DNA of 64,000 nt from Mycobacterium sp. IS-836 (GCF_001954275.1 NZ_MBEU01000006.1:1-64000), one strand, 5' to 3'. Numbered from the stretch's first letter, positions 1 through 8,739 are shown. The notes: generated from the sequence alone by a model not told the origin. Translations and numbers: made by a program.

Positions 1-314
1 ACGGCGCGGGTTCCCTCCACGTTGGCGGCCCGCTGCGCGGCCTCGCCGGCGGTGAGGTCGTAGATCGCCGCGCAGTGCACGACGTGGGCGACTCGACCCA
101 GCTCGGCCACGGTCTCGTCGCTGAGTGCCAGCTCCGGAAGCTCGCCGACCAGTGGTTTCGCCCGCTCCCCCCACTGCGCGGCGAGGCGCTCGAAGCGTCC
201 CAGCGACTGGCGGCGGACCAGCACCCACACCTCGGCATCGGCGCGCTCGTCCAACAGGCGAGCTACGACGCGGCGACCAATAAACCCGGTACCGCCGGTA
301 ACGACATACCGCAT
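1..314 (-). CDS. acrA1: AcrA1-like NAD(P)-dependent reductase, N-terminal 104 residues (runs off window)
   Basis: The reading frame starts at the ATG whose complement is at 312-314 and stays open to base 1, so only the N-terminus is present. It opens with MRYVVTGGTGFIGRR, whose GGTGFIG glycine motif (residues 7-13) binds the NAD(P) cofactor in extended short-chain dehydrogenases. A later HCAAIYDLTA segment is also typical of the family. The start and the neighbour lpqD match the M. tuberculosis acrA1 locus (Rv3391), a multifunctional enzyme with fatty acyl-CoA reductase activity. The C-terminal half needed to confirm that cannot be seen. The gene lies upstream of and on the same strand as nothing visible here; lpqD follows its 5' end on the same strand 72 bp away. 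Confidence 0.75.
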   Translation of the reverse strand, partial: MRYVVTGGTGFIGRRVVARLLDERADAEVWVLVRRQSLGRFERLAAQWGERAKPLVGELPELALSDETVAELGRVAHVVHCAAIYDLTAGEAAQRAANVEGTRA

Positions 315-386
315 GCAGCCATCGTGGCGGTTGGTGCGGCGCACGTCAACCGTGATCTGTACCGCTCTCGGGCGGCCAGGCGTCGC

Positions 387-1091
387 TCAGGCCGTGAAGT
401 TGCGGATGCCGTCCCAGTCCACCAGCGTCCAGCCGTCCACCGGGTTGCCGGTGACGACCACGCGCCCGATGTTCGGCAGGGGATGGCTGCTCAGCAGGCT
501 GGTCTTGGCGTTCTTCGTGTTCATCAGCGTCCAGACCATGATCGCCGTGCCCTGCGAGAACACCGCCGGGCTGTGGTGGCCGCTGTTGTAGATCTTCTGG
601 ATCGCGGCGGTGAACTGGTCGTTGAACTGTTTGCCGCTGACCGACCCCGGGATGCTGTTCTGCAGGTCGCCGTTGATCCAGTCCGCCGGCGCCAGCATGT
701 ACGTCGAGCTTGACATCGTTTCGGGTTTGCCGTTGTACCAGCCGGCATTGATCGACTGCAGGCCGTTCAGCACCTCGACCTGCTTGCCTAGTTCACTGGC
801 CAGCGGCCCGGCGGTCTGCTGGGCTTCCGCCATCTCCGAGGCGTAGACGCTGTCGAACTGGTTGTGGCCGGCCTGGTGTACCAGTTGCTGGGCCTGCCCC
901 TTGCCCTCGGCGGTGAGGCTGGGGCCGGGGATACCGGTGTCGATGACCCCGTCCGCATTCGCCTGGGACTGCGCGTTGCGGATGAAGGTCAGGGTGATGC
1001 TGTGCGCCTGCGCCGAGCCGCCGCAGGCACCGACGATTACCGTTGCGGCAAGCACGCTGGCCGCCTTCCAGATCATGCTGCGATTGCGCAT
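387..1091 (-). CDS. lpqD: LpqD-like lipoprotein of the histidine phosphatase superfamily
   Basis: The product is 234 residues. The chosen ATG (complement of 1089-1091) puts a basic N-terminus and hydrophobic stretch directly before a lipobox-like IVGAC, with the lipidated Cys at about residue 23, so the protein should be anchored outside the membrane. The rest is a phosphoglycerate-mutase-like fold. The family's RHG signature reads TFIRNAQSQ here, so the phospho-acceptor histidine is replaced by asparagine. As I recall it, M. tuberculosis LpqD has the same change, so the protein is probably a non-catalytic pseudo-phosphatase or binding protein. Divergent from htdY (94 bp apart). The open frame extends further upstream, but that would bury the signal peptide. 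Confidence 0.8.
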   Translation of the reverse strand: MRNRSMIWKAASVLAATVIVGACGGSAQAHSITLTFIRNAQSQANADGVIDTGIPGPSLTAEGKGQAQQLVHQAGHNQFDSVYASEMAEAQQTAGPLASELGKQVEVLNGLQSINAGWYNGKPETMSSSTYMLAPADWINGDLQNSIPGSVSGKQFNDQFTAAIQKIYNSGHHSPAVFSQGTAIMVWTLMNTKNAKTSLLSSHPLPNIGRVVVTGNPVDGWTLVDWDGIRNFTA

Positions 1092-1185
1092 GGCGATAGC
1101 CTGCCCTGCCCACCGTGTCGGTGGGAAGGGTTTGCGATGGTTGAGTGCAGAAAAAGGCCGAATTTCCACGGGAGAGGATGCTCGT

Positions 1186-2058
1186 ATGGCGATTGATCCG
1201 AGTGCCGTCGGTGCGGTGACCGAACCGATGACCTTCGAATGGACGGACCGGGACACGTTGCTGTATGCCCTCGGCGTCGGTTGCGGGATCGACGACTTGT
1301 CGTTCACCACCGAGAACAGCCACGACACCCCCCAACAAGTGCTGCCCACCTATGCGGTGATCTGCTGCCCGGCGTTCGGGGCGGCGGGCAAGATCGGAAA
1401 GTTCAACTGGGCCATGCTTTTACACGGATCGCAGGGCATCCGGCTGCATGCGCCGCTGCCGGCGGCGGGAAAGCTGTCGGTGGTCTCCGAAGTCACCGAC
1501 ATTCAGGACAAGGGCGAGGGCAAGAACGCGGTCGTGATGCTGCGCTCTCGCGGTACGGACCCGGACTCGGGGACGCTGATCGCCGAAGCGTCGACCACCT
1601 TCGTCATCCGGGGCGCGGGCGGTTTCGGGGGGCAGCCGGGTCAGCGGCCAGTCGCGCCGGAATTTCCGGACCGCGAGCCCGACGCCCGGATCCCGCTGCC
1701 CACCCGCGAGGACCAGGCGCTGATCTATCGGCTGTCCGGTGACCGCAACCCCCTGCATAGCGACCCGTGGTTCGCCCGTGAGCTGGCCGGGTTCCCCAAG
1801 CCGATCCTGCACGGGCTGTGCAGCTACGGAGTGTCGGGCCGGGCGCTGGTCGCCGAGCTCGGCAAGGGCGTCGCCGCCAACGTCACCTCGATCGATGCGC
1901 GGTTCAGCTCGCCGGTGTTTCCCGGCGAGACGCTGACCACGCTGATCTGGCGGACCGAGCCGGGCAAGGCGGTGTTCCGCACCGAGGCGTCGGGCGCCGA
2001 AGGCAACCCGGCGCGCGTGGTGCTGGACGACGGCGCGGCGGAATACGTGGACGGCTAG
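1186..2058 (+). CDS. htdY: MaoC-type 3-hydroxyacyl-thioester dehydratase, HtdY-like
   Basis: The protein is 290 residues from the ATG at 1186, matching the usual length of Rv3389c/HtdY. It is a two-hotdog R-specific enoyl hydratase. The second half carries the hydratase-2 motif YRLSGDRNPLHSDP, with the catalytic Asp at about residue 186 and His at about 191. The family interconverts trans-2-enoyl and (R)-3-hydroxyacyl thioesters and has been linked to fatty-acid and mycolate metabolism. An in-frame extension upstream to 862 runs antisense through lpqD and was rejected. GGGAGAGGATG just before the start can act as ribosome binding site. The next gene, otsB, is convergent. Confidence 0.85.
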   Translation: MAIDPSAVGAVTEPMTFEWTDRDTLLYALGVGCGIDDLSFTTENSHDTPQQVLPTYAVICCPAFGAAGKIGKFNWAMLLHGSQGIRLHAPLPAAGKLSVVSEVTDIQDKGEGKNAVVMLRSRGTDPDSGTLIAEASTTFVIRGAGGFGGQPGQRPVAPEFPDREPDARIPLPTREDQALIYRLSGDRNPLHSDPWFARELAGFPKPILHGLCSYGVSGRALVAELGKGVAANVTSIDARFSSPVFPGETLTTLIWRTEPGKAVFRTEASGAEGNPARVVLDDGAAEYVDG

Positions 2059-2066
2059 CTGGTCGG

Positions 2067-3329
2067 CTAGCCCACGTGCGCGTCGCTGAGCTGACGCGCC
2101 AGCCGGTCGGTGAACTCGGTGACCCGCGCGGGGCTGTCCAGCGCGAACAGCGCCGCGGTGGCGCGGTCACCATCGTCGGTGTGCCGCACCACAATTGGGA
2201 CGCCGTCGTGGCGCACCGCGTCGAACGCGTCCTCGTCGGTGATGTCGTCGCCGAGATAGATGGGCGTCAGGTTCGCGCCCGCGTGAGGCCCGGCGTGGCG
2301 CAGGTGGTCGATCACCCACCGAAGGGTTTTCCCCTTGTCCCAATCGATGTCCGGGCGCAACTCGATGACTTCGCGGCCGGTGGTCACGCGCAGGGCGTGG
2401 CGCTGACCCGCCGCGCGCACCGCCGCCGTCACCTCCCCGACGCGATCGCGGGCGGCGTTGCGATAGTGCACCGCCACGCCGAATCGCTTGTGCTCCACCA
2501 CAACACCGGGAAGCGACCCGAGCTGGTCGCGCAGCTGGCCGGCGACGCGCTCCAGCACCGGTATGGCCGCCGCAGCCGCGTCGTTTTGGTGATGCGTTCC
2601 GTCGGGTGCGGTCAGCTCGAAACCGTGGCTGCCCGCATACCAGATGCCGGGCAGGCCGACCCGCTCGGTCACGTCGGCGAGGTCGCGGCCGGACAGCACC
2701 GCGACCGGGCAGTGCGCGGCCAATTTCCGCAGCGCCTCGGCCGCGCCGGCGGCCGGCCGGGCCGCGTCCGGATCGTCGACGATGTCCGACAGCGTGCCGT
2801 CGAAGTCGAAGAACACCGCCGGCTGCCGGGCGGTCAGGCCCGCGGCCAGGCCGAGGGCCTGCAGTGCGTCGGGAAGCTGCGAGAGCCGTCGGTCCCCGGT
2901 CCGCACGGTCACTTCCTGTAGCCCGGCCACGACCGCGTCGGCGCCCAACCGGCGTAGCTCGTCGCGGTGACCCGTGGGGTCGACCCCGATGACCAACGCG
3001 AATCCGCCGTCGCTCCCGGCCGTGACGCCGGCCGCGTCGTGCGCGACGACGACGCACCGACCGGGTCGCGCGCCCAGCTCGCCGGCCGCCTCGGCCGGGC
3101 CGCCCACGTGCACGTCACCCAGATCGCCGATCCCGGCCTTAGCCAGCGCGTCTCGGCGGTCGGGGTGGTGGGAAAAAACGGCGGTGCCGGCACCGATCTC
3201 GTGCAGCAGCCGGATCAGCGTCACCGCCGCGTCCGCCGCGCTGCCCTCGGCCGTCACCACCGCGTCGAGGTCGAACAGCACCGCGTCATGGCGGCGCGGG
3301 TCGATGATGACCTGCCCCAACTTGCGCAC
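2067..3329 (-). CDS. otsB: Trehalose-6-phosphate phosphatase OtsB (OtsB2-type)
   Basis: This 420-residue HAD phosphatase removes phosphate from trehalose-6-phosphate, the last step of the OtsA/OtsB route to trehalose. The C-terminal catalytic part (about residues 155-410) begins with FFDFDGTLSD, the nucleophile motif. It also has VLSGRDLADV, the HGFEL cap segment and YLGDDITDEDAF, the metal-binding motif. The N-terminal 150 residues form the extra degenerate HAD-like domain typical of mycobacterial OtsB2. I chose the GTG complement of 3327-3329 because it gives the VRKLG...IDPRRHDAVLFD start of known OtsB2. An upstream extension would cross the SOS box. Divergent from dnaE2. Confidence 0.9.
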   Translation of the reverse strand: MRKLGQVIIDPRRHDAVLFDLDAVVTAEGSAADAAVTLIRLLHEIGAGTAVFSHHPDRRDALAKAGIGDLGDVHVGGPAEAAGELGARPGRCVVVAHDAAGVTAGSDGGFALVIGVDPTGHRDELRRLGADAVVAGLQEVTVRTGDRRLSQLPDALQALGLAAGLTARQPAVFFDFDGTLSDIVDDPDAARPAAGAAEALRKLAAHCPVAVLSGRDLADVTERVGLPGIWYAGSHGFELTAPDGTHHQNDAAAAAIPVLERVAGQLRDQLGSLPGVVVEHKRFGVAVHYRNAARDRVGEVTAAVRAAGQRHALRVTTGREVIELRPDIDWDKGKTLRWVIDHLRHAGPHAGANLTPIYLGDDITDEDAFDAVRHDGVPIVVRHTDDGDRATAALFALDSPARVTEFTDRLARQLSDAHVG

Positions 3330-3353
3330 GACCAACCTTCTCACGGAGCGGTA

Positions 3354-3375
3354 TCGAACATACATTCGATATACT
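3354..3375 (+). promoter_or_regulatory. LexA (SOS) box overlapping the dnaE2 promoter
   Basis: TCGAACATACATTCGA at 3354-3369 fits the mycobacterial SOS box TCGAAC-N4-GTTCGA with one mismatch. The symmetric arms extend to TATCGAA/TTCGATA. It abuts TATACT at 3370-3375, a good -10 hexamer lying six bases before the dnaE2 GTG, so transcription probably starts at the initiation codon (leaderless). LexA bound here would block RNA polymerase. The box also lies 25 bp upstream of the divergent otsB start. That dnaE2 is SOS-induced is established in M. tuberculosis. Confidence 0.9.
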
Positions 3376-3381
3376 CGGGGC

Positions 3382-6300
3382 GTGGGCTGGTTCAACGGGC
3401 CGCCGAGTTGGGCGGAAATGGAGCGGGTGCTCGATGGCAAGCCGCGCCGTGCGGGTGGCCCGGCCCCGGTCGAGCCGGCTTACGAAGCCGGGGGAGATGT
3501 CCCCACGTCGCGCAAGCGCGGGGCGTATGAGCCGCCGGACGACAACCGGAGGGTCCGCTCGTCCGTCGCCTACGCCGAGCTGCACGCGCATTCGGCGTAC
3601 AGCTTCCTCGACGGGGCCAGCACGCCGGAGGAGCTGGTCGAGGAGGCGGCCCGGCTGGATCTGCGCGCTCTGGCATTGACCGACCACAACGGGCTGTACG
3701 GGGCGGTGCGGTTCGCCGAAGCGGCCGCGGAACTCGACGTGCGTACCGTCTTCGGCGCCGAACTGTCTTTCGCGCCCGTCGCCCGCACCGAGGAGCCCGA
3801 TCCGCCCGGCCCGCATCTGCTGGTGCTGGCCCGTGGCCCGGAGGGCTACCGTCGGCTGTCGCGGCAGCTGGCCGCTGCGCATCTGGCCGGCGGCGAGAAG
3901 GGCAAGCTGCGCTACGACTTCGACGCGCTGACCGAGGCGGCGGGCGGGCACTGGCACATCCTGACCGGGTGCCGCAAAGGCCATGTGCGCCAAGCGCTTT
4001 CCGACGGCGGCCCGGACGCGGCGGCCAGCGCGCTGGCCGACCTGGTGGACCGGTTCGGCGCGGCGCGGGTCAGCATCGAGTTGACCCATCACGGTCATCC
4101 GCTCGACGACGAACGCAACGAAGCGCTGGCCGCACTCGCGCCGCGGTTCGGTGTCGGTGTCGTCGCCACCACCGGCGCGCACTTCGCGGGGCCGTCGCGG
4201 CGCCGGCTGGCCATGGCGATGGGGGCGATCCGGGCCCGGCAGTCGCTGGATTCCGCCGCGGGATGGCTGGCCCCGCTGGGTGGTTCGCATCTGCGCTCCG
4301 GCGAGGAGATGGCCCGGCTGTTCGCGCAGCGGCCCAAGGCGGTGACCGCCGCGGCCGAGCTTGGCGAGCAGTGTGCGTTCGGGCTGGCGCTCATCGCCCC
4401 GCAGCTGCCGCCGTTCGACGTGCCCGACGGGTACACCGAGGACAGCTGGCTGCGGCAGCTGGTGATGGCCGGGGCGCGCGACCGTTACGGACCGGCCGAA
4501 GCCGCGCCGCGGGCCTACTCCCAGATCGAGCACGAGCTGAAAGTCATTGCCCAACTGCAGTTTCCGGGGTACTTCCTGGTGGTGCACGACATCGCCCGGT
4601 TCTGCCGGGACAACAACATCCTGTGCCAGGGCAGGGGATCGGCGGCCAACTCCGCGGTCTGCTATGCCCTCGGCGTCACCGCGGTGGACCCGGTGACCAA
4701 CGAGCTGTTGTTCGAGCGCTTCCTGTCGCTCGCCCGTGACGGTCCGCCCGACATCGACATGGACATCGAATCTGACCAGCGCGAAAAGGTCATCCAGTAC
4801 GTCTACGACAAATATGGCCGGGACTACGCCGCACAGGTCGCCAACGTCATCACCTACCGGGGGCGAATCGCGGTGCGCGACATGGCCCGCGCCCTGGGTT
4901 TCTCGCAGGGACAGCAGGACGCGTGGAGCAAGCAGGTCAGCAGCTGGAACGGGCTGGCCGACTCGCCCGACATCGAAGACATTCCGCCGCAGGTGATCGA
5001 CCTGGCCACCCAGATCCGGAACCTGCCGCGGCACATGGGAATCCACTCCGGGGGCATGGTGATCTGCGACCGTCCGATCGCCGACGTGTGCCCGGTGGAG
5101 TGGGCCCGCATGGAGAACCGCAGCGTTCTGCAATGGGACAAAGACGACTGCGCCGCAATCGGTTTGGTGAAGTTCGACCTGCTCGGGCTGGGCATGCTCT
5201 CGGCGCTGCACTATGCGAAGGACCTGGTGGCCGAGCACAAGGGCATCGAGGTCGATCTGGCCAGGCTCGATCTCTCCGAACCGGCGGTGTACGAGATGCT
5301 GGCGCGCGCCGATTCCGTCGGCGTGTTCCAGGTGGAGTCGCGGGCGCAGATGGCGACGTTGCCGCGGCTGCGGCCGCGTGAGTTCTACGACCTGGTGGTG
5401 GAGGTGGCGCTGATCCGTCCCGGGCCCATCCAGGGCGGGTCGGTACACCCCTACATCCGGCGGCGCAACGGCATCGACCCCGTCGTCTACGACCACCCCT
5501 CCATGGAACCGGCGCTGCGAAAGACGCTGGGGGTTCCGCTCTTTCAGGAGCAGCTGATGCAGCTCGCGGTCGACTGCGCCGGCTTCTCGGCCGCCGAGGC
5601 CGACCAGCTGCGGCGCGCCATGGGATCCAAGCGTTCGGCCGAGCGCATGCGACGCCTGCGCGGCCGGTTCTACGACGGCATGCGCGCGTTGCACGGCGCC
5701 ACCGACGAAGTGATCGAGCGGACCTACGAAAAGCTGGAGGCATTCGCCAATTTCGGCTTCCCGGAAAGCCACGCGCTGTCCTTCGCGTCGCTGGTGTTCT
5801 ACTCGTCGTGGTTCAAGCTGCACCACCCGGCGGCGTTCTGCGCGGCACTGCTGCGCGCACAGCCGATGGGTTTCTATTCCCCGCAGTCGCTGGTGGCCGA
5901 TGCGCGCAGGCACGGGGTGGTGGTGCACGGTCCGTGTGTCAACGCCAGCCTGGCGCACGCCACGTGTGAGAACTCCGGGACGGAGGTGCGGCTGGGTTTG
6001 GGCGCCGTCCGTCATATCGGCGACGATCTCGCCGAACAGCTGGTCGAGGAGCGAAAAGCCCACGGCCCGTTCGCTTCTCTGCTGGATCTGACGGCCCGGC
6101 TCCAGCTATCCGTGCCGCAGACCGAAGCGCTGGCGACGGCCGGGGCGCTGGGCTGCTTCGGGATGTCCCGCCGCGAGGGTTTGTGGGCGGCCGGGGCGGC
6201 GGCCACTCAGCGGCCCGACCGGTTACCCGGCGTGGGGTCGTCGTCGCACATTCCGGCGCTGCCGGGGATGAGTGAGCTGGAGCTGTCGGCCGCCGACGTG

Positions 6301-6681
6301 TGGGCCACCGGGATCTCGCCGGACAGTTATCCGACGCAGTTCCTGCGGGATGATCTCGACGCGATGGGTGTGGTTCCCGCCGAGAGGCTGCTGAGCGTGC
6401 CCGACGGCGACCGCGTGCTGGTCGCCGGCGCGGTGACCCATCGGCAGCGACCCGCGACGGCCCAAGGGGTGACCTTCCTCAATCTCGAGGACGAGACCGG
6501 GATGGTCAACGTGCTCTGCACGCCGGGAGTGTGGGCCCGGCAGCGCAAGCTGGCCAATACGGCGCCGGCACTGCTGGTGCGCGGCCAAGTCCAAAACGCC
6601 AGTGGCGCAGTCACTGTCGTGGCCGAGCGGTTGGGCCGCATCACCTTGGCGGTCGGCTCGCGCTCGCGTGACTTCCGCTGA
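3382..6681 (+). CDS. dnaE2: Error-prone DNA polymerase III alpha subunit DnaE2
   Basis: The protein has 1,099 residues from the GTG at 3382 (start sequence GWFNGPPSWAEMERVL, as in known DnaE2). It is the C-family translesion polymerase of the mycobacterial mutasome, which works with ImuA'/ImuB (not in this window) in damage-induced mutagenesis. An N-terminal PHP domain begins near residue 60 (AELHAHSAYSFLDG). The polymerase palm carries PDIDMDIESDQREK with Asp457, Asp459 and Asp461, the metal-binding triad being complete. GRGSAANSAVCYALG, the fingers and a C-terminal OB-fold (VLVAGAVTHRQRPATAQG) follow. Expression should be LexA-controlled through the box immediately upstream. The open frame continues upstream to 2974 antisense to otsB and was not used. 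Confidence 0.95.
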   Translation: MGWFNGPPSWAEMERVLDGKPRRAGGPAPVEPAYEAGGDVPTSRKRGAYEPPDDNRRVRSSVAYAELHAHSAYSFLDGASTPEELVEEAARLDLRALALTDHNGLYGAVRFAEAAAELDVRTVFGAELSFAPVARTEEPDPPGPHLLVLARGPEGYRRLSRQLAAAHLAGGEKGKLRYDFDALTEAAGGHWHILTGCRKGHVRQALSDGGPDAAASALADLVDRFGAARVSIELTHHGHPLDDERNEALAALAPRFGVGVVATTGAHFAGPSRRRLAMAMGAIRARQSLDSAAGWLAPLGGSHLRSGEEMARLFAQRPKAVTAAAELGEQCAFGLALIAPQLPPFDVPDGYTEDSWLRQLVMAGARDRYGPAEAAPRAYSQIEHELKVIAQLQFPGYFLVVHDIARFCRDNNILCQGRGSAANSAVCYALGVTAVDPVTNELLFERFLSLARDGPPDIDMDIESDQREKVIQYVYDKYGRDYAAQVANVITYRGRIAVRDMARALGFSQGQQDAWSKQVSSWNGLADSPDIEDIPPQVIDLATQIRNLPRHMGIHSGGMVICDRPIADVCPVEWARMENRSVLQWDKDDCAAIGLVKFDLLGLGMLSALHYAKDLVAEHKGIEVDLARLDLSEPAVYEMLARADSVGVFQVESRAQMATLPRLRPREFYDLVVEVALIRPGPIQGGSVHPYIRRRNGIDPVVYDHPSMEPALRKTLGVPLFQEQLMQLAVDCAGFSAAEADQLRRAMGSKRSAERMRRLRGRFYDGMRALHGATDEVIERTYEKLEAFANFGFPESHALSFASLVFYSSWFKLHHPAAFCAALLRAQPMGFYSPQSLVADARRHGVVVHGPCVNASLAHATCENSGTEVRLGLGAVRHIGDDLAEQLVEERKAHGPFASLLDLTARLQLSVPQTEALATAGALGCFGMSRREGLWAAGAAATQRPDRLPGVGSSSHIPALPGMSELELSAADVWATGISPDSYPTQFLRDDLDAMGVVPAERLLSVPDGDRVLVAGAVTHRQRPATAQGVTFLNLEDETGMVNVLCTPGVWARQRKLANTAPALLVRGQVQNASGAVTVVAERLGRITLAVGSRSRDFR

Positions 6682-6682
6682 T

Positions 6683-7093
6683 TCAGCCCGTTGGCGTCGT
6701 CCACACTTTGGTCGGGGTGATGGTCAGCCGGGTGCTGTAGGAGCCCATCGCCTCGGTCAGGCCGAACTTCGCGGCCTCCTCGCTGTACTTCGCCCAGTAC
6801 GGCTCATCCTCGCGGCAGTCGACGTCGGTGGCGTCCACCGTGGCGACGCCGCCGACCACGATGATGCTGCCGCCGTTGCCGTCGGAATCCAGGTTGAGGC
6901 TCACCTTGGGGTGCGACTTGATATGTGCCACCTTGGCCGCCTGCGGCATGGAGTACACCGTCAGCGCGGCGCCGTCGAAGTAGAACCAGATCAGCCGCGG
7001 CACCGGTTGGCCCGATTTCGCGACGGTCGTCAGCCACCCGTAGTGGTCGGAGATAAGCCTGCTGGAAACCTCTTGTGTCAGTTCGACGCTCAT
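6683..7093 (-). CDS. Rv3369-family split-barrel flavin/F420-binding protein
   Basis: This is a 136-residue single-domain protein of the pyridoxamine-phosphate-oxidase-like split beta-barrel superfamily. The N-terminal segment GWLTTVAKSGQPVPRLIWFYFDG and the central AKVAHIKSHPKVSLNLDSD are the cofactor-binding strands of the mycobacterial TIGR03667-type group, which may use F420 or FMN. The substrate is unknown. It ends 1 bp after the dnaE2 stop on the opposite strand and is divergent from the nitroreductase, sharing a 33-bp promoter region. Confidence 0.75.
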   Translation of the reverse strand: MSVELTQEVSSRLISDHYGWLTTVAKSGQPVPRLIWFYFDGAALTVYSMPQAAKVAHIKSHPKVSLNLDSDGNGGSIIVVGGVATVDATDVDCREDEPYWAKYSEEAAKFGLTEAMGSYSTRLTITPTKVWTTPTG

Positions 7094-7099
7094 GGCACG

Positions 7100-7120
7100 A
7101 ATCTAGCCCGCAGGTAGTCT
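7100..7120. promoter_or_regulatory. Back-to-back leaderless promoters for the Rv3369-like and nitroreductase genes
   Basis: Only 33 bp separate the two start codons. On the plus strand TAGTCT (7115-7120) lies six bases before the ATG at 7127. On the minus strand TAGATT (7105-7100) lies six bases before the ATG at 7093. Both match the TANNNT -10 pattern at the distance expected when transcription starts at the initiation codon, and neither gene has room for a Shine-Dalgarno site. Read from sequence; transcription starts were not measured. Confidence 0.6.
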
Positions 7121-7126
7121 CCACCC

Positions 7127-7771
7127 ATGACCCTCAACCTGTCCGTCGACGAAGTTCTCACCACCACCCGCTCGGTCCGCAAGCGCCTCGATTTCGACAA
7201 GCCAGTATCCCGCGAGGTGTTGATGGAATGCCTCGACTTGGCGCTGCAGGCGCCCACCGGCTCGAACTCGCAGGGCTGGCAGTGGGTCTTTGTCGAGGAC
7301 GCCGAGAAGAAGAAGGCGATCGGCGACATCTACCTGAAAAATGCCCGCGGCTACCTCGCCTCGCCGTCACCCGAGTACGCCGAGGGGGATACCCGCGGTG
7401 AGCGGATGGGCAAGGTGAGGGATTCCGCGACCTATCTGGCCGAGCACATGCACGAGGCGCCGGTGCTGATGATTCCCTGCATCGAAGGCCGCGAGGACAA
7501 GACGCCGCTGGGCGGCGTGTCGTTCTGGGCGTCGCTGTTCCCGGCGGTGTGGAGCTTCTGCCTGGCGCTGCGCTCCCGCGGCCTGGGCTCCTGCTGGACG
7601 ACGCTGCACCTGCTGCGCGATGGCGAAAAGCAGGCCGCCGAAGTGCTCGGCATCCCCTACGACCGGTACAGCCAGGGCGGGCTGTTCCCGATCGCCTACA
7701 CCAAAGGCACCGACTTCCGGCGGGCCAAGCGGCTGCCCGCCGAGAGCCTCACGCACTGGAACAGCTGGTAG
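7127..7771 (+). CDS. Nitroreductase family oxidoreductase (Rv3368c-like)
   Basis: The 214-residue protein is a complete FMN-dependent nitroreductase-fold enzyme. TTRSVRKRLDF near the N-terminus is the FMN phosphate-binding arginine motif. LALQAPTGSNSQGWQWVFV forms the flavin pocket, and GLGSCWTTLHLL is the second conserved flavin segment. The family uses NAD(P)H to reduce nitro compounds or quinones; the natural substrate is not known. It begins six bases after a -10 hexamer and is likely leaderless. Gene order with the Rv3369-like gene matches other mycobacteria. Confidence 0.85.
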   Translation: MTLNLSVDEVLTTTRSVRKRLDFDKPVSREVLMECLDLALQAPTGSNSQGWQWVFVEDAEKKKAIGDIYLKNARGYLASPSPEYAEGDTRGERMGKVRDSATYLAEHMHEAPVLMIPCIEGREDKTPLGGVSFWASLFPAVWSFCLALRSRGLGSCWTTLHLLRDGEKQAAEVLGIPYDRYSQGGLFPIAYTKGTDFRRAKRLPAESLTHWNSW

Positions 7772-7794
7772 ACCCCCGCGCGGGACTCATCGGG

Positions 7795-8739
7795 CTACTG
7801 GTCGGCCGGCAGGAGGATGGTCTTGCCGTGCAGGCGGCCGGCGTCGGAGTCGGTATGCACGGCCGCGGCCTGATCGAGAGGGCGCCGGTCGGCGACGTCG
7901 ATGCGCAGTTGCCCGGCGTCGACGCGGCTGACCAGCCCGGCCAGCTGTGCGGCGTCGCTTCGGACGAAGACGCGCTGCGTGCGGACCTGGCGGCCGGGGT
8001 TTTCCGGCCCCGAGGTCATGGTGCCGACGTGGCAGCCGCCGTCGGCGACGACGCCGATGAGGGCTTCGGTCTCCTCCGGCGAGGTGCTGACCAGGTTGAG
8101 CACCACGTCGAACGGTGCACCATCGACGTCGATCGGCGAGTGCGTGTAGTCGATGTAATCGACGATCCGGTCGGCGCCCAGGGCGCGCAGACGTTCGGCG
8201 TCACGCGTCTTTGCGGTCGCGGTCACGACGGCACCGGCCTGCTTGGCCAACTGAATCGCATAGCCGCCGACCGCACCTGACGCGCCATTGATCAGGATCG
8301 TCCGCCCCGCCGTCAAACTGGCGATCTCGAACAGCGCTTGCCACGCCGTCAATGCGGGCTCCGGCAGCGCAGCCGCATCCGCTAGATCCACCGACTGCGG
8401 TGCGGCGGCCAGCGACTCGGCCGGCGCTATCGCGTACTCCGCGGCGGCGCCATCGGCATCCAGCGGCAGAAACGCCACGACCGCATCGCCGACGTTCCAT
8501 CGCTGAACCCCGTCACCGAGTTCGGCGATTGTGCCCGCGACGTCGACGCCGGGGATGTGCGGGAAGCTGATTTCGTACACCTCGGACAGGTAGCCGCCGC
8601 GGATGCCGGCATCCACCGGATTGAACGAGGTGGCGGCCACTTTCACCAGCACCTGCCGCGGGCCCGGCACCGGTCGCGGCGCCTCCTCGTACCGCAGAAC
8701 GTCGCTATCGCCGTATCGGTGGTATCGCACAGCCTTCAT
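7795..8739 (-). CDS. Zinc-independent quinone oxidoreductase (medium-chain dehydrogenase)
   Basis: The 314-residue protein starts MKAVRYHRYGDSDVLRYEE, the classic beginning of the NADPH:quinone oxidoreductase branch of the MDR superfamily. GroES-like residues fill the first 120 positions. The Rossmann domain has ILINGASGAVGGYAIQLAK as nucleotide-binding motif. No structural-zinc cysteine cluster is visible. The start is supported by AAGGAGAAATTC directly before ATG. The gene is divergent from a MarR regulator across a 135-bp region with three palindromes, so the MarR protein most likely represses it until an electrophile or quinone-like ligand appears. Confidence 0.85.
   Translation of the reverse strand: MKAVRYHRYGDSDVLRYEEAPRPVPGPRQVLVKVAATSFNPVDAGIRGGYLSEVYEISFPHIPGVDVAGTIAELGDGVQRWNVGDAVVAFLPLDADGAAAEYAIAPAESLAAAPQSVDLADAAALPEPALTAWQALFEIASLTAGRTILINGASGAVGGYAIQLAKQAGAVVTATAKTRDAERLRALGADRIVDYIDYTHSPIDVDGAPFDVVLNLVSTSPEETEALIGVVADGGCHVGTMTSGPENPGRQVRTQRVFVRSDAAQLAGLVSRVDAGQLRIDVADRRPLDQAAAVHTDSDAGRLHGKTILLPADQ

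Noticed and set aside
2974-3381. Upstream extension of dnaE2 by 136 codons
   Set aside because: It would cross the SOS box and promoter and run antisense through otsB. The GTG at 3382 matches known DnaE2 starts.
3286-6063. A 925-codon open frame antisense to dnaE2
   Set aside because: Long antisense frames are expected in a GC-rich genome; its composition (His/Arg/Gln/Gly-rich) is that of a shadow and no domain is recognisable, while dnaE2 is unmistakable.
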